The notes below the pieces were generated by a model that saw nothing but the letters and a program-made list of their open reading frames with translations, did not search any database and had not been told where the DNA came from. A DNA stretch of 64,000 bases from positions 1 through 64,000 of the forward strand of contig JACJWN010000007.1 of NCBI GenBank assembly GCA_020637165.1, written 5' to 3'. Source of the DNA: Mycolicibacterium sp. GTDB taxonomy: Bacteria; Actinomycetota; Actinomycetes; Mycobacteriales; Mycobacteriaceae. Positions within the stretch are counted from its first letter, which is position 1, and each line of letters opens with the position of its first letter. The translations under genes were made by a program, and so were the position numbers. Positions 1 to 8,809 of this stretch are shown piece after piece.

Positions 1-453
1 GCCGCGGTCGCCGCCCGGGTGGCGACCGAGGTGGGTATCGCCGAGCGTGACGTCATTGCCGGGGTGCTGCCGTCGGAGAAGGCCGATGCCATTGCCGCCC
101 TGCAGGCGGCCGGCAGGCGGGTCGCGATGGTCGGCGACGGCGTCAACGACTCGGTGGCGCTGGCCCGCGCCGATATCGGTATGGCGATGGGGACCGGCAC
201 CGACGCCGCGATCGAAGCCGGCGACATCACCCTGGTGCGCGGGGACCTGCGCACCGTACCGATCGCCCTGCGGCTGTCGGCCCGCACGCTGCGGGTCATC
301 AAGCAGAACCTGTTCTGGGCGTTCGGGTACAACGTCGCCGCGATTCCGTTGGCCGCCGTGGGCCTGCTGAACCCGATGATCGCCGGGGCGGCGATGGCGC
401 TGTCGTCGGTGCTGGTGGTCACCAACAGCCTGCGGCTCAAGCGATTCCGCTGA
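1..453 (+). CDS. Copper-type P1B ATPase, C-terminal fragment
   Basis: The reading frame is open from the first base, so this is the last 150 residues of a gene that begins outside the window. It shows the P-domain hinge [22 protein letters not shown] typical of P-type ATPases, followed by two membrane segments. The last segment carries the pattern [19 protein letters not shown], the MxxSS element of Cu(I)-transporting P1B-1 ATPases (CopA, CtpV, CtpA/B). The protein would export or deliver copper across the inner membrane with ATP. The exact paralogue cannot be named without the N-terminal metal-binding domain. The family assignment is firm, and the copper specificity is inferred from the last helix. 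Confidence 0.9.
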   Translation, partial: AAVAARVATEVGIAERDVIAGVLPSEKADAIAALQAAGRRVAMVGDGVNDSVALARADIGMAMGTGTDAAIEAGDITLVRGDLRTVPIALRLSARTLRVIKQNLFWAFGYNVAAIPLAAVGLLNPMIAGAAMALSSVLVVTNSLRLKRFR

Positions 454-527
454 CGGTACCGGCCGGGTCGGGTGCCGGTTCCGCAGGCGGCGCGGGTTTC
501 GCTGACGGCGCTGGTAGGGAACACCCT

Positions 528-592
528 TTTTGCCCACCTTTGCGCGACAACGCGACCAAGGGGCGCCCTTTGTCGCGCAGAGGTGGGCAAAA
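528..592. repeat. Palindromic repeat, copy A (TTTTGCCCACCTT family)
   Basis: Two 23-base arms (528-550 and 570-592) are complementary except for one position, and they enclose a 19-base loop. The arms begin TTTTGCCCACCTT and contain GCGCGAC. Related palindromes lie near 22794, 44806 and 44965. The element sits between the end of the ATPase gene and the MpaB gene, so it could end ATPase transcription, but the family is also found between divergent genes. Confidence 0.85.
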
Positions 593-621
593 CACACACA
601 TACCCCGCCCCGCGCGTACCC

Positions 622-667
622 CGACTCCAGCTTGGTACAAAGTGCGAAATCTGTAACACTGTTCCGC
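622..667 (+). promoter_or_regulatory. Putative promoter of the MpaB/TetR operon
   Basis: The short AT-richer stretch holds TTGGTA near 634 and TGTAACACT near 650, directly upstream of the ATG at 668. It looks like a weak -35/-10 pair. The operon encodes its own TetR regulator, so autoregulation here is plausible, but no clear long operator palindrome was identified. Confidence 0.35.
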
Positions 668-1540
668 ATGACCGAGCTTGCCCAGACCCCGGCCCCCACC
701 GCTCCCGACGCGCTGCCACTGGGGCCGGGCTCGCTGGTATGGAAGTACTTCGGCGACCGCCGGATCGCGTTGATCGGTCCGCGGCCGGCGGTGCTGCAGA
801 ACATGCTCGCCGAACTGGGGCAGGGCGTGGTGGACCACTCGGTCTTCTTCGCCGACACCGCCGCCAGGATTCGCCGTTCGCTGCCGCCGATCTACCGCAC
901 CGTCTACGGCAGCGAGGATGAGAACGCCGGCGGGATGGTTCGCGACTTCCACAAGAACATCAAGGGCGATATGCCCAAGGAGTTCGGCGGCCACCGCTAC
1001 CACGCGCTGGATCCCGAAACCTACTACTGGGCCCACGCCACCTTCTTCGACCAGGTGCTCTACTTCACCGACACCTTCGTCAGAAAGCTCTCGCGCGCCG
1101 AGAAGGAGCAGATGTACCTGGAGTCCAAGACCTGGTACCGCCGCTACGGCGTCAGCGACCGCCCGATGCCGGCGGACTACGCGGCTTTCGAACGCTACTG
1201 GGACCACATGATCAACGACGTCCTGGTCGCCCATCGCACCGCCAAGTACGGCATCGGCTACGTCACCAAGGGTTTCCCGAGGCCCAAGGGAGTCTCCCCG
1301 CTGGCCTGGAAACTCGCCGCGCCGGTCTTCAACCCGGTGGCGGCCTTCCTGACCACCGGCGGGATGCCGCCGCACACCCGCGAGGTCCTCGGCCTGCCCT
1401 GGGACGAGCGCAGGGAACGCCGGTACCAGCGTTTCGCCGCACTGTGCCGCACTCGCGCGGTGAACTGGCTCTGGGAGCGGGTGCCGATGAAGTACCGCTA
1501 CGTCCCCTACGCGAGGGAAGCCTTCGCCCGGTATGCCTGA
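668..1540 (+). CDS. Oxygenase MpaB family protein (DUF2236)
   Basis: The 290-residue product begins at ATG 668; an upstream in-frame extension through the palindrome was rejected. It has the DUF2236 features: an N-terminal [14 protein letters not shown] segment, an FxDT-like motif (residues about 60-66), the central [18 protein letters not shown] block with conserved His, and a second HR near residue 190. The family includes latex-clearing protein Lcp and MpaB, b-type haem-binding oxygenases or oxidases. Substrates of mycobacterial members are mostly unknown. The stop codon overlaps the start of the following TetR gene by 8 bases, which implies translational coupling and suggests that the TetR protein controls this oxygenase. 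Confidence 0.85.
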   Translation: MTELAQTPAPTAPDALPLGPGSLVWKYFGDRRIALIGPRPAVLQNMLAELGQGVVDHSVFFADTAARIRRSLPPIYRTVYGSEDENAGGMVRDFHKNIKGDMPKEFGGHRYHALDPETYYWAHATFFDQVLYFTDTFVRKLSRAEKEQMYLESKTWYRRYGVSDRPMPADYAAFERYWDHMINDVLVAHRTAKYGIGYVTKGFPRPKGVSPLAWKLAAPVFNPVAAFLTTGGMPPHTREVLGLPWDERRERRYQRFAALCRTRAVNWLWERVPMKYRYVPYAREAFARYA

Positions 1541-2198
1541 CGGCGGCGCGCCGGACCTCACTGCGCCCGATCTCACTGCGCCCGATCTCACTGCGCCCGA
1601 TCTGACTGGGCGGATCCTCGACGCCGCGCTCGTCGAGTTCGACCGGCACGGCATCCGCAAGGTGGCCCTCGACGACGTCGCCCGCCGGGCCGGGGTCAGC
1701 CGCACCACGATCTACCGGCGTTTCGCCAACCGCGACGACCTCGTCGCCGCGGTGATGGATCGGGAGAACGCCCGGCTGTTCGCCGATATCGCCGAGGAAC
1801 TGAAAGACCGCCGCCCGCGCTCGGACTACTACGTCGAGGCTTTCACCTCGGCGATCCTGCTGGCGCGCCGGCACCGGGTCCTGAGCCGGATGATCACCGA
1901 CGAACCGGCGCTGAGCCTGGAACTGGCTCGCCGGCACTACCGGGCGGCGGTGGCCCGGATCGAGCAGGCCCTGCACCTCATCTTCCCGCCCGGGTTCGCC
2001 GACCGGATCGGTGCGGCGACGGTCGCGGAGCTGGCCGACAACACCTGGCGCTACGCCATGATGGTGCTGTTACTGCCCAGCGCCGACCCGCTCGAGAGTG
2101 CCGAGGACATCCGGGCGTTCGCCACCGGGCACTTCCTGCCCAGCCTGCCCGGGGCGCTGCGCACCGGGCCGCGGACTCCAGCCCGGGCCGCGGAATAG
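1533..2198 (+). CDS. TetR family transcriptional regulator
   Basis: The 221-residue protein has a TetR N-terminal DNA-binding domain with the HTH at residues 46-64 ([19 protein letters not shown]). The C-terminal ligand-binding region is less conserved. The start overlaps the MpaB stop. Before the HTH lie four copies of a five-residue repeat (PDLTA x3, PDLTG) encoded by 15-bp tandem units, which lengthens the usual N-terminal tail. The 3' end overlaps the convergent sterol-desaturase-like gene by 129 bases. The likely role is repression of the MpaB operon; the ligand is unknown. Confidence 0.88.
   Translation: MPDGGAPDLTAPDLTAPDLTAPDLTGRILDAALVEFDRHGIRKVALDDVARRAGVSRTTIYRRFANRDDLVAAVMDRENARLFADIAEELKDRRPRSDYYVEAFTSAILLARRHRVLSRMITDEPALSLELARRHYRAAVARIEQALHLIFPPGFADRIGAATVAELADNTWRYAMMVLLLPSADPLESAEDIRAFATGHFLPSLPGALRTGPRTPARAAE
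1554..1613 (+). repeat. 15-bp in-frame tandem repeat (4 copies)
   Basis: Four consecutive 15-base units (gacctcactgcgccc and near-identical copies) begin at 1554, 1569, 1584 and 1599. They encode PDLTA repeats in the N-terminus of the TetR regulator. Copies two and three are identical, and the fourth diverges. Confidence 0.95.
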
Positions 2199-2990
2199 GT
2201 GCCCCAGCCGGGCCGACCAGCTTCCGGCGTGGCGCAGATCGCGCCAGATCGCCACGTATTCGTGGGTGGCCACCCGCAGCGGGTTGAAGGTGTTGATGTT
2301 CTTGGTCAACCCGTAGCGGACCCGTTCGCCCTCCTCCTGGAAGGTGCCGAACAGCCGATCCCAGACGATGAGAATGCCGCCGTAGTTCTTGTCCAGATAT
2401 TGGGCGTTGGAGCCGTGGTGCACCCGATGGTGGGACGGGGTGTTCATCACGAACTCGACGGGCTCCCAGAGCTTCCCGATGCGCTCGGTGTGGATGAAGA
2501 ACTGGTAGACCAGGCCGATCGACTGCTGCAGCAGGATCATCCACGGCGCGAAGCCCAGGAACGCCAGCATCAGCCAGAACGGCAGCGCGCTGAACGGTGT
2601 CCAGGTTTGTCGCAGCGCGGTGGACAGGTTGTAACGCTCGCTGGAGTGGTGCACGACGTGGCTTGCCCAGAACACCCGGATCTCATGGTGGGTCCGGTGG
2701 TACCAGTAGTAGGCGAAGTCGTCCGCCAGAAACAGCGCGATCCAGGTCAGCGGATTGTCGGCGGGGAGGTGAAACGGCGCCACCAGATAGGCCCCCGCGT
2801 AGGCCGCCAGCACGACGAGCTTCCAGCCCACGTTGATCAGCACGTTGCCGATCCCCATCGTCAGGCTCGTCGCGGTGTCGCGGCGCTCATAGCCCGACTC
2901 CTCGTCATCGCGCAGGAAGTGGAACGTGGCGGCCTCCAGGATCATGCAGATCACGAAGACCGGTATCGCGTGAGGGATGACGTCGAACAT
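2070..2990 (-). CDS. Sterol desaturase family membrane hydroxylase
   Basis: From ATG 2990 this encodes 306 residues with several membrane helices and the three histidine clusters of the fatty acid hydroxylase/sterol desaturase superfamily: HRTHH (98-102), HVVHH (111-115) and HHRVHH (187-192). These bind a di-iron centre that hydroxylates or desaturates lipid substrates; the substrate here is unknown. The start lies one base after the stop of an FCD-type fragment, so the two are probably cotranscribed. The last 40 or so residues are antisense to the TetR gene, are rich in Gly, Pro and Arg, and look unlike a normal family C-terminus. Confidence 0.85.
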   Translation of the reverse strand: MFDVIPHAIPVFVICMILEAATFHFLRDDEESGYERRDTATSLTMGIGNVLINVGWKLVVLAAYAGAYLVAPFHLPADNPLTWIALFLADDFAYYWYHRTHHEIRVFWASHVVHHSSERYNLSTALRQTWTPFSALPFWLMLAFLGFAPWMILLQQSIGLVYQFFIHTERIGKLWEPVEFVMNTPSHHRVHHGSNAQYLDKNYGGILIVWDRLFGTFQEEGERVRYGLTKNINTFNPLRVATHEYVAIWRDLRHAGSWSARLGHLFRGPGWSPRPGAQRPGQAGQEVPGGERPDVLGTLERVGAGQ

Positions 2991-2991
2991 G

Positions 2992-3339
2992 TCAGTTGTC
3001 TCCGGTCTCGAGGGCGGCAACGATGTGGGACAGCATCTGATGGGCCAGCCGATGGGCCGCCTCGCCGTCGTGGGCGAGGATCGCCTCGCCGAGGGTGAGG
3101 TGGGCTTGGATGTCGTCGATCTCCGCGGCGGCCAGTTCGTGGACCCGCGCCGCCCCGATGTCGTCGATCGCGGTCCAGAACTCCACATCGGCCTCGTGGG
3201 TCGGCTGGTAGTTCCGGGCGGCGTCGGCGATCCGGCGCAGCTGCTCGGGGTCGGCGGTCGTGGCGCATATCCGCGCCGCGTCGGCACCGATCGTGCGGCG
3301 CATCACGGCCACGTCGCGCAGGATCGCCTCCGGCGGCAC
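2992..3339 (-). CDS. FCD-domain fragment of a GntR/FadR-type regulator
   Basis: A GTG at 3339 gives 115 residues made only of helices resembling the C-terminal FCD ligand-binding domain (RTIGADAARICA..., HEADVEFWTAI, AHLTLGEAILAHDGEAAHRLAHQML). FCD regulators are normally about 220-250 residues with an N-terminal winged helix, and no such domain is found upstream in this frame. The gene abuts the sterol-desaturase-like gene. It may be a degraded regulator or a free-standing FCD protein. The start is uncertain and lacks a clear ribosome-binding site. Confidence 0.55.
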   Translation of the reverse strand: MPPEAILRDVAVMRRTIGADAARICATTADPEQLRRIADAARNYQPTHEADVEFWTAIDDIGAARVHELAAAEIDDIQAHLTLGEAILAHDGEAAHRLAHQMLSHIVAALETGDN

Positions 3340-3376
3340 CGCGCCGGCGGAAACTATGTCACGCCATGGGGTCGCA

Positions 3377-3922
3377 TCATTGGTCCCTCGGGTGCAGCTG
3401 AAGGCCGATCTGACCGTGGCTTGCGCTGGCTTCGACCAGATCCGGGCAGCGCCGCCGCAGCGCCTCGAGCAACCTCAGGCGCAACGTGTACTCAGCGGCC
3501 GGGCAGTGCTCGCAGGCTCCGCCCAGTTGGACCGTGACGGTGTCGTCGTGGCGTTGCGCGGACACCGACCCGCCGTGTGAGCGGACGAAGTCGCCGACCG
3601 ATCCCCCGAGCAGGTCGGTGGTCACCCGGTGCAGGACCTCACCCGGTGCGGGGTCGATGCCCCAGCCGCCCGGATCCTCCAGGGCCGCACTCAGTGCGCT
3701 GCGGACCGCGGTTCCCCGGGCCTCCCAGGACTGCCCGTCGTGCAACCACAGCCACACCGCGCCGTGCTCGACCAGCCCGGCTGTCAGCGTCCCGTCGGCG
3801 AACATCGCGCCGAGCGGTCCGGGGGCGGCCCTTACCCGGCCGACCGGCAGGATCCCGCCGGGAAACACCCAGCGCACTGCATGCGGGTCGTTGACGACCC
3901 GCTCCGGGTGGATACCGATCAT
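3377..3922 (-). CDS. NifU-like domain protein of the feo operon
   Basis: The 181-residue product starts at ATG 3922, which overlaps the feoB stop in an ATGA arrangement. The C-terminal half has a NifU-like region with a CxxC pair (GGACEHCPAAEYTLRLRL), and the family uses such cysteines to hold iron-sulphur or iron. The N-terminal part is not recognised. Translational coupling to feoB suggests that it receives or handles imported ferrous iron. A role like FeoC, protecting or regulating FeoB, is an inference from position only. Confidence 0.75.
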   Translation of the reverse strand: MIGIHPERVVNDPHAVRWVFPGGILPVGRVRAAPGPLGAMFADGTLTAGLVEHGAVWLWLHDGQSWEARGTAVRSALSAALEDPGGWGIDPAPGEVLHRVTTDLLGGSVGDFVRSHGGSVSAQRHDDTVTVQLGGACEHCPAAEYTLRLRLLEALRRRCPDLVEASASHGQIGLQLHPRDQ

Positions 3923-5871
3923 TGGAACGCCGCGACGACCGTCGCGGCGATCAGCGACATCACCCACGCCAGAGCGAACATGTAACCGAAGGCGATCAGC
4001 GGCCAAGTCCACGTCCCGGTCTCCCGACGGATGACGCCGACCGTCGACATGCACTGCAGCGCGAACATGAAGAAGACCAGCAGCGCGGCGATGGTCGGCG
4101 GGTCGAACAGCGGCCGGCTGGCCTCCGGTCCGTCCGCGACCCGCATGGCCTGCAGCGCCGAAGCCGGATCTTCCGGGTCCTCCGCCGCGGCCACCTGCCC
4201 GAGAGTGGCCACGAAGACCTCCCGGGCCGCCAGCGAGGACAGCACGCCGATGTTGATCCGCCAGTCGAATCCCTGCGGCGCGAAGATCGGTTCCATCGCC
4301 CGCCCGATCGACGCGGCGTAGGAGTTGTTGACCACATAGGACGACACCGCCGCCTCATCAGCGGTATCCACCCCGGCGGCGGTCATCTCGGCCTCGCTGT
4401 GCAACGGCAGGTTCAGTAGCACCCACAACACCATGGTGGTGGCCAGGATGATCGAGGTCACTTTGCGCAGGAAGGCTTTCGCGGCGGTGACGACCTCGGC
4501 GACCACGCTCGTCAGCCGCGGAATCTGATACGGCGGCATCTCCATGTAGAACGGCAGCGCGGGCACGCCCCGTGAGGCGAACTTCTTGAACAACGCGGCG
4601 GTCAGCATCGCGGCGACGGCCCCGAAGAAATACAGCGCGAACATCACCACGCCGCGGGCGTTGAAGATTCCCCACTTGGCCTCGGCCGGGAACAGCATGC
4701 TCACCAGCAGGATATAGACCGGCAGCCGCGCCGAGCAGGTCATCAGCGGCGCCCCCATCATGGTGGCCAGCCGGTCGCGGGCCGATGGCAGCGACCGGGT
4801 TGCCATGATCCCGGGAATCGCGCAGGCGAACGACGACAACAGCGAGACGAAGGCGCGTCCCTCCAGCCCGGCCCGGGCCATCACCCGGTCCATCAGGAAG
4901 GCCGCCCGCGCCAGGTATCCGCTGCCCTCGAGTAGCGCGATCAGAACGAACAGCAGGACGATCTGCGGCAGGAACACCAGGACTCCGCCGACACCGCCGA
5001 TGATGGCCTGCGACAGGAAGGATGACAGCCATCCGATGCCGACGTGCGCGGCGACCAGCTCGCCGAGCCAGCCGAAGAAGGCCTCGACGTAGCCCTGCAA
5101 CGGCGCAGCCAGGGTGAAAATGGTCTGGAAGAACACGAACATGGTGGCCAGGAACACGCAGGTACCGATCACCGGGTGCAGCAACACCGAGTCGATTCGC
5201 CGGGTCCGCTGGTCGACCTCAGGCAGGCGGTAACCCGAGGCGCCCAACACCGACTCCGCCCAGGCCGACACATCGGCGGTGTCCGTCGGCGGCGGCACCA
5301 CCGGCCGGCTCCACGACCGGTAGCCGGCCATCTCACGGCGCAATTGGGCCAGCCCCTCGCGCTCGCCGCCGGCCACCGCGACCACCGGCACCCCCAGGGC
5401 GCGGCTGAAGGCGGCGATGTCGAGGCTTCCGTTGCGCCGGGCCAGGTCGTCGGTGAAGGTCACGACCACGCACAGCGGAAGTCCGGTCTGCTGGACCTGG
5501 GCCAACAGGCCCAGTGACCGCCGCAGGCTGGTGGCGTTGAGCAGGACCAGCATCGCCTCAGGCAGATCTTCGCCGATCCGGTCGGTGTCGAGGACATCGA
5601 CGACCACCTGCTCGTCGGGGCTGATCGGGTCGAGGCTGTACGTGCCGGGCAGATCCTCGACGACCACCGTGACCTCGTCGTCCAGATGCGCCCGGCCCTC
5701 GAATTTCGACACGGTGACGCCGGGGTAGTTGCCGGTCTTGGCGTGCAGCCCGGTCAGGGCGTTGAACAGGGTGGTCTTGCCGGAATTCGGACTGCCGACC
5801 AGGGCGAACCGGGTCAGCCCGACGTTCGCCTCGGCCGTGGCACCGCCGCCGTGGTGGTGGCCGCCGCTCAA
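3919..5871 (-). CDS. feoB: Ferrous iron transporter FeoB
   Basis: The 650-residue inner-membrane protein has an N-terminal G domain with G1 GSPNSGKT at 26-33, the switch region GNYPGVTV and G3 DLPGTYSL. The C-terminal half contains the two Gate motifs and about eight membrane segments. FeoB imports Fe(II) in a GTP-dependent way. The His-rich tail at the N-terminus (GGHHHGGG) could bind metal. The gene overlaps feoA upstream and the NifU-like gene downstream by four bases each, so the three form one coupled operon that is probably repressed by IdeR. Confidence 0.95.
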   Translation of the reverse strand: MSGGHHHGGGATAEANVGLTRFALVGSPNSGKTTLFNALTGLHAKTGNYPGVTVSKFEGRAHLDDEVTVVVEDLPGTYSLDPISPDEQVVVDVLDTDRIGEDLPEAMLVLLNATSLRRSLGLLAQVQQTGLPLCVVVTFTDDLARRNGSLDIAAFSRALGVPVVAVAGGEREGLAQLRREMAGYRSWSRPVVPPPTDTADVSAWAESVLGASGYRLPEVDQRTRRIDSVLLHPVIGTCVFLATMFVFFQTIFTLAAPLQGYVEAFFGWLGELVAAHVGIGWLSSFLSQAIIGGVGGVLVFLPQIVLLFVLIALLEGSGYLARAAFLMDRVMARAGLEGRAFVSLLSSFACAIPGIMATRSLPSARDRLATMMGAPLMTCSARLPVYILLVSMLFPAEAKWGIFNARGVVMFALYFFGAVAAMLTAALFKKFASRGVPALPFYMEMPPYQIPRLTSVVAEVVTAAKAFLRKVTSIILATTMVLWVLLNLPLHSEAEMTAAGVDTADEAAVSSYVVNNSYAASIGRAMEPIFAPQGFDWRINIGVLSSLAAREVFVATLGQVAAAEDPEDPASALQAMRVADGPEASRPLFDPPTIAALLVFFMFALQCMSTVGVIRRETGTWTWPLIAFGYMFALAWVMSLIAATVVAAFQ

Positions 5872-6164
5872 CCCACTGCCTCCACGCGAACGCAGCGGGC
5901 CTGTCGGCTACGCAGGGCGATCTCGTAGTCGCCGACCCGGTAGATCACCGGATCTCGCAACGGCGCGCGACGAACCATGACCACCTCGATCCCCGGGGCG
6001 ATTCCCAGGTCGAACAGCCGCCGGGCCGCGCTGGGCTCGACCTCCGTGCCGTAGCCGACCACCCGGACCCGATGCCCGGGGGCGAGGTCGGCCAGGGTCG
6101 GACAGCCGTGCGGGTGCTCCTGGACCAGGGTGCGATGACGCATGATGTCCGAAACAGGTGACAT
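5868..6164 (-). CDS. feoA: Ferrous iron transport protein FeoA
   Basis: The small cytoplasmic SH3-like protein (98 residues) has the FeoA core: LADLAPGHRVRVVGYG, LFDLGIAPGIEVVMVRRAPLRDPVIYRVGDYEIALR. It is thought to bind FeoB and modulate transport. The first ATG at 6164 touches an IdeR-type box, and a second in-frame ATG at 6143 (MRHRTL) is an alternative start that would leave room for a promoter and leader. It overlaps feoB by four bases (ATGA). Confidence 0.92.
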   Translation of the reverse strand: MSPVSDIMRHRTLVQEHPHGCPTLADLAPGHRVRVVGYGTEVEPSAARRLFDLGIAPGIEVVMVRRAPLRDPVIYRVGDYEIALRSRQARCVRVEAVG

Positions 6165-6182
6165 TAGGTTAGGTTAACTTAA
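6164..6182 (-). promoter_or_regulatory. IdeR-type iron box
   Basis: The 19 bases TTAGGTTAGGTTAACTTAA match the mycobacterial IdeR/DtxR consensus TTAGGTTAGGCTAACCTAA at 17 positions. The box touches the first possible start codon of feoA. Iron-loaded IdeR bound here would block transcription of feoA-feoB-nifU-like when iron is plentiful. Confidence 0.85.
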
Positions 6183-6217
6183 CCAACGGCGACCTGTCTT
6201 CCCCGGATCGGCAAGTG

Positions 6218-6231
6218 ATGACTTAGGTCCC
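6218..6231 (-). promoter_or_regulatory. Possible DosR-like motif upstream of hemL and feoA
   Basis: Read on the minus strand, the bases GGGACCTAAGTCAT match 11 of 14 positions of the core GGGACTWWAGTCCC of the DosR (dormancy) box. It lies in the 139-base divergent region between feoA and hemL. One isolated site is weak evidence, so this is a suggestion only. Confidence 0.25.
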
Positions 6232-6303
6232 TACGGTTAGAGGTCCATCGGGTGGGTCCACCCGACCCCCGGGGCCGGTCCCGCGGCTGGAACACTGGTG
6301 GCC

Positions 6304-7605
6304 ATGAGTGAGGTTCCCGCCTCGGCGAAGCTGTTTGCCGAGGCCTGCGCGGTGATCCCCGGTGGGGTGAATTCCCCGGTGCGTGCGTTCAACTCCGTCG
6401 GGGGAACCCCCCGCTACATCACTTCGGCCAGCGGCTGCCGGCTGACCGACGCCGACGGCAACTCCTACGTCGACCTGGTCTGCTCCTGGGGGCCGATGAT
6501 CCTCGGCCACGCCCACCCGGCGGTCGTCGAGGCGGTGCAGCGCGCGGCGGCCGATGGGCTCTCGTTCGGGGCTCCGACTCCCGGTGAGACCGATCTGGCC
6601 GCCGAGATCGTCGACCGGGTGGCCCCGGTGCAGCGGGTGCGGCTGGTCAACTCCGGCACCGAGGCCACCATGAGCGCGGTGCGTCTGGCCCGCGGGTTCG
6701 CCGGCCGGTCGAAGATAGTGAAGTTCTCCGGCTGCTACCACGGCCACGTCGACGCGCTGCTGGCCGACGCCGGGTCCGGGGTCGCCACCCTGGGTCTGCC
6801 GTCCTCGCCGGGAGTGACCGGCGCCACCGCGGCCGACACGATCGTGCTGCCCTACAACGACGTCGACGCCGTCGAGCAGACCTTCGCGCGGTTCGGCGAC
6901 GAGATCGCCGCGGTCATCTCCGAAGCCGCCCCGGGCAACATGGGCGCGGTCGCGCCGCGGCCCGGCTACAACGCTGCGCTGCGGCGGATCACCGCTGACC
7001 ACGGCGCGCTGCTCATCCTCGACGAGGTCATGACAGGCTTCCGGATCAGCCGATCCGGCTGGTACGGGATCGACCCGGTTGACGCCGACCTGTTCACCTT
7101 CGGCAAGGTGATGAGCGGCGGGCTGCCGGCCGCGGCCTTCGGCGGTCGCACCGAGGTGATGGAGCGGCTGGCCCCGTTGGGGCCGGTGTACCAGGCCGGC
7201 ACGCTGTCGGGGAACCCGGTCGCGGTGGCGGCAGGGCTGGCGACCCTGCGCCACGCCGACGACGCGGTCTATGCGGCACTGGACGCCAACGCCGACCGGT
7301 TGGCCGGTCTGCTCGGTGAGGCCCTGTCGGCGGCCGGGGTGGCCCACCGGGTCGCCCGGGCGGGCAACTTCCTGTCGGTGTTCTTCACCGAGGCGCCGGT
7401 CAGCGACTTCGCCGCCGCGCGGGCATCGCAGACCTTCCGGTTCGCCCCCTTCTTCCATGCCCTGCTCGACGCCGGTGTGTACGCCCCGCCCAGCGCGTTC
7501 GAAACCTGGTTCGTCTCGTCGGCCCTCGATGACGACGCCTTCGAGACCATCGCGGCCGCCCTGCCGGGGGCGGCCCGGGCCGCGGCGGAAGCGAGACCCT
7601 CATGA
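6304..7605 (+). CDS. hemL: Glutamate-1-semialdehyde 2,1-aminomutase
   Basis: The 433-residue PLP enzyme converts glutamate-1-semialdehyde to 5-aminolevulinate, the entry to haem synthesis. Visible motifs are [11 protein letters not shown] near the N-terminus, the substrate/PLP region [16 protein letters not shown], the LDEVMTGFR segment, and the PLP lysine in [10 protein letters not shown] at about residue 268. ATG 6304 ([11 protein letters not shown]) was preferred over a GTG two codons earlier. The stop overlaps the next gene in ATGA form. Its place before the cytochrome c genes couples haem supply to haem use. Confidence 0.95.
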   Translation: MSEVPASAKLFAEACAVIPGGVNSPVRAFNSVGGTPRYITSASGCRLTDADGNSYVDLVCSWGPMILGHAHPAVVEAVQRAAADGLSFGAPTPGETDLAAEIVDRVAPVQRVRLVNSGTEATMSAVRLARGFAGRSKIVKFSGCYHGHVDALLADAGSGVATLGLPSSPGVTGATAADTIVLPYNDVDAVEQTFARFGDEIAAVISEAAPGNMGAVAPRPGYNAALRRITADHGALLILDEVMTGFRISRSGWYGIDPVDADLFTFGKVMSGGLPAAAFGGRTEVMERLAPLGPVYQAGTLSGNPVAVAAGLATLRHADDAVYAALDANADRLAGLLGEALSAAGVAHRVARAGNFLSVFFTEAPVSDFAAARASQTFRFAPFFHALLDAGVYAPPSAFETWFVSSALDDDAFETIAAALPGAARAAAEARPS

Positions 7606-8216
7606 ACGGCCGGACGAGGACCATCGTGCATGTCATGCGCCACGGCGAGGTGCACAATCCGACGGGCATCCTGTATGGCCGGCTGCCCGACTACCACCTG
7701 TCCGAGCGCGGTCAAGCCCAGGCGCAGGCGGTGGCCGACTGGCTGGCGCCGCGCGACATCGTCTACGTCGTCGCCTCCCCACTGGACCGCGCCCAGGAGA
7801 CCGCTACACCCATCGCCGCCGCCCATAGCCTGCCGGTCGACGTCGACGAGGCGCTGATCGAGTCGCACAACGTCTTCGAGGGTCAGCGCGTCTCGCCCGG
7901 CGACGGCGCCCTGCGTGACCCGCGCAACTGGTGGCATCTGCGCAACCCGCGCTCGCCCTCGTGGGGTGAGCACTACGCCGAGATCGCCGTGCGGATGCGG
8001 GGCGCCCTCGAACGTGCCCGGATCAAGGCCGAGGGCCACGAGGCGGTCTGCGTCAGCCACCAGCTACCCGTCGAGACCCTGCGCCGGGCGATGAACTCCG
8101 AACCGCTGCATCACTTCCCGACCCGCAGGATGTGCAACCTGGCCTCGGTGACGTCGTTCTACTTCGACGGCGAGGACTACGTGGGCTGGGGATATTCGGA
8201 GCTCGCCGGACGGTGA
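7602..8216 (+). CDS. Histidine phosphatase family protein
   Basis: The 204-residue protein has the phosphoglycerate-mutase-like signature [10 protein letters not shown] near the N-terminus (the phospho-accepting His lies within RHG), followed by [19 protein letters not shown] and the second catalytic His in CVSHQLPVE. It is the positional equivalent of Rv0525. It is probably a phosphatase rather than a glycolytic mutase; the substrate is not known. It overlaps hemL by four bases and the thioredoxin gene by four bases, so it belongs to the same transcript. Confidence 0.88.
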   Translation: MNGRTRTIVHVMRHGEVHNPTGILYGRLPDYHLSERGQAQAQAVADWLAPRDIVYVVASPLDRAQETATPIAAAHSLPVDVDEALIESHNVFEGQRVSPGDGALRDPRNWWHLRNPRSPSWGEHYAEIAVRMRGALERARIKAEGHEAVCVSHQLPVETLRRAMNSEPLHHFPTRRMCNLASVTSFYFDGEDYVGWGYSELAGR

Positions 8217-8809
8217 AAGCGCTGCTGGTTCTGCTGACGGCGGCGGCCGTTCTGGTCGGCTGCGCGACCGGTGACGACGCGGTCGCCCAGGGCGGCACCT
8301 TCGAATTCGTCGCGCCGGGAGGCAAGACCGACATCACCTACGAGCCGCCACCGGCGAGGGGCACCCCGGGGCCGCTGTCCGGGCCGGACCTGATGGACAC
8401 CTCCAAGACCATCTCGTTGAGCGACTTCGCCGGCCAGGTGGTGGTGATCAACGTCTGGGGTCAGTGGTGCGGGCCGTGCCGGGCGGAGATCTCCGAGCTG
8501 CAGAAGGTCTACGACGCGACCCGCGGCGAGGACGTGGCCTTCCTGGGAATCGACGTGCGGGACAACGACATCGAGGCTCCCCGGGATTTCGTCATCGACC
8601 GCGGCGTCACCTATCCCTCGATCTATGACCCGGCCATGCGCACCATGATCGCTTTCGGCGGCAAGTACCCCACGACGGTGATCCCCTCCACGGTGGTCCT
8701 CGACCGCGAGCACCGGGTGGCGGCGGTGTTCCTGCGTGAACTGCTGGCCGAGGATCTGCTGCCGGTGGTGCAGCGCCTCGCCGCCGAATCCGCGCCGGAA
8801 CAACCGTGA
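8213..8809 (+). CDS. TlpA/ResA-like lipoprotein thioredoxin
   Basis: From GTG 8213 the product has 198 residues with a signal peptide and a lipobox ending in Cys17 (VLVGC), so it should be anchored outside the membrane. The thioredoxin fold carries WCGPC at residues 85-89 and the cis-Pro region. TlpA/ResA proteins reduce the CXXCH haem-binding cysteines of apocytochrome c in system II maturation, which suits the following ccdA, resB and ccsB genes. It overlaps both neighbours by four bases. Positional equivalent of Rv0526. Confidence 0.9.
   Translation: MKALLVLLTAAAVLVGCATGDDAVAQGGTFEFVAPGGKTDITYEPPPARGTPGPLSGPDLMDTSKTISLSDFAGQVVVINVWGQWCGPCRAEISELQKVYDATRGEDVAFLGIDVRDNDIEAPRDFVIDRGVTYPSIYDPAMRTMIAFGGKYPTTVIPSTVVLDREHRVAAVFLRELLAEDLLPVVQRLAAESAPEQP

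Noticed and set aside
528..592. Copy A considered as the intrinsic terminator of the ATPase gene
   Set aside because: It could act so, but there is no clean T tract and related copies lie in divergent promoter regions, so it was annotated as a repeat.
437..1708. 423-residue minus-strand frame across the MpaB and TetR genes
   Set aside because: It is Arg/Gly/Pro-rich with no family pattern and is antisense to two well-supported genes.
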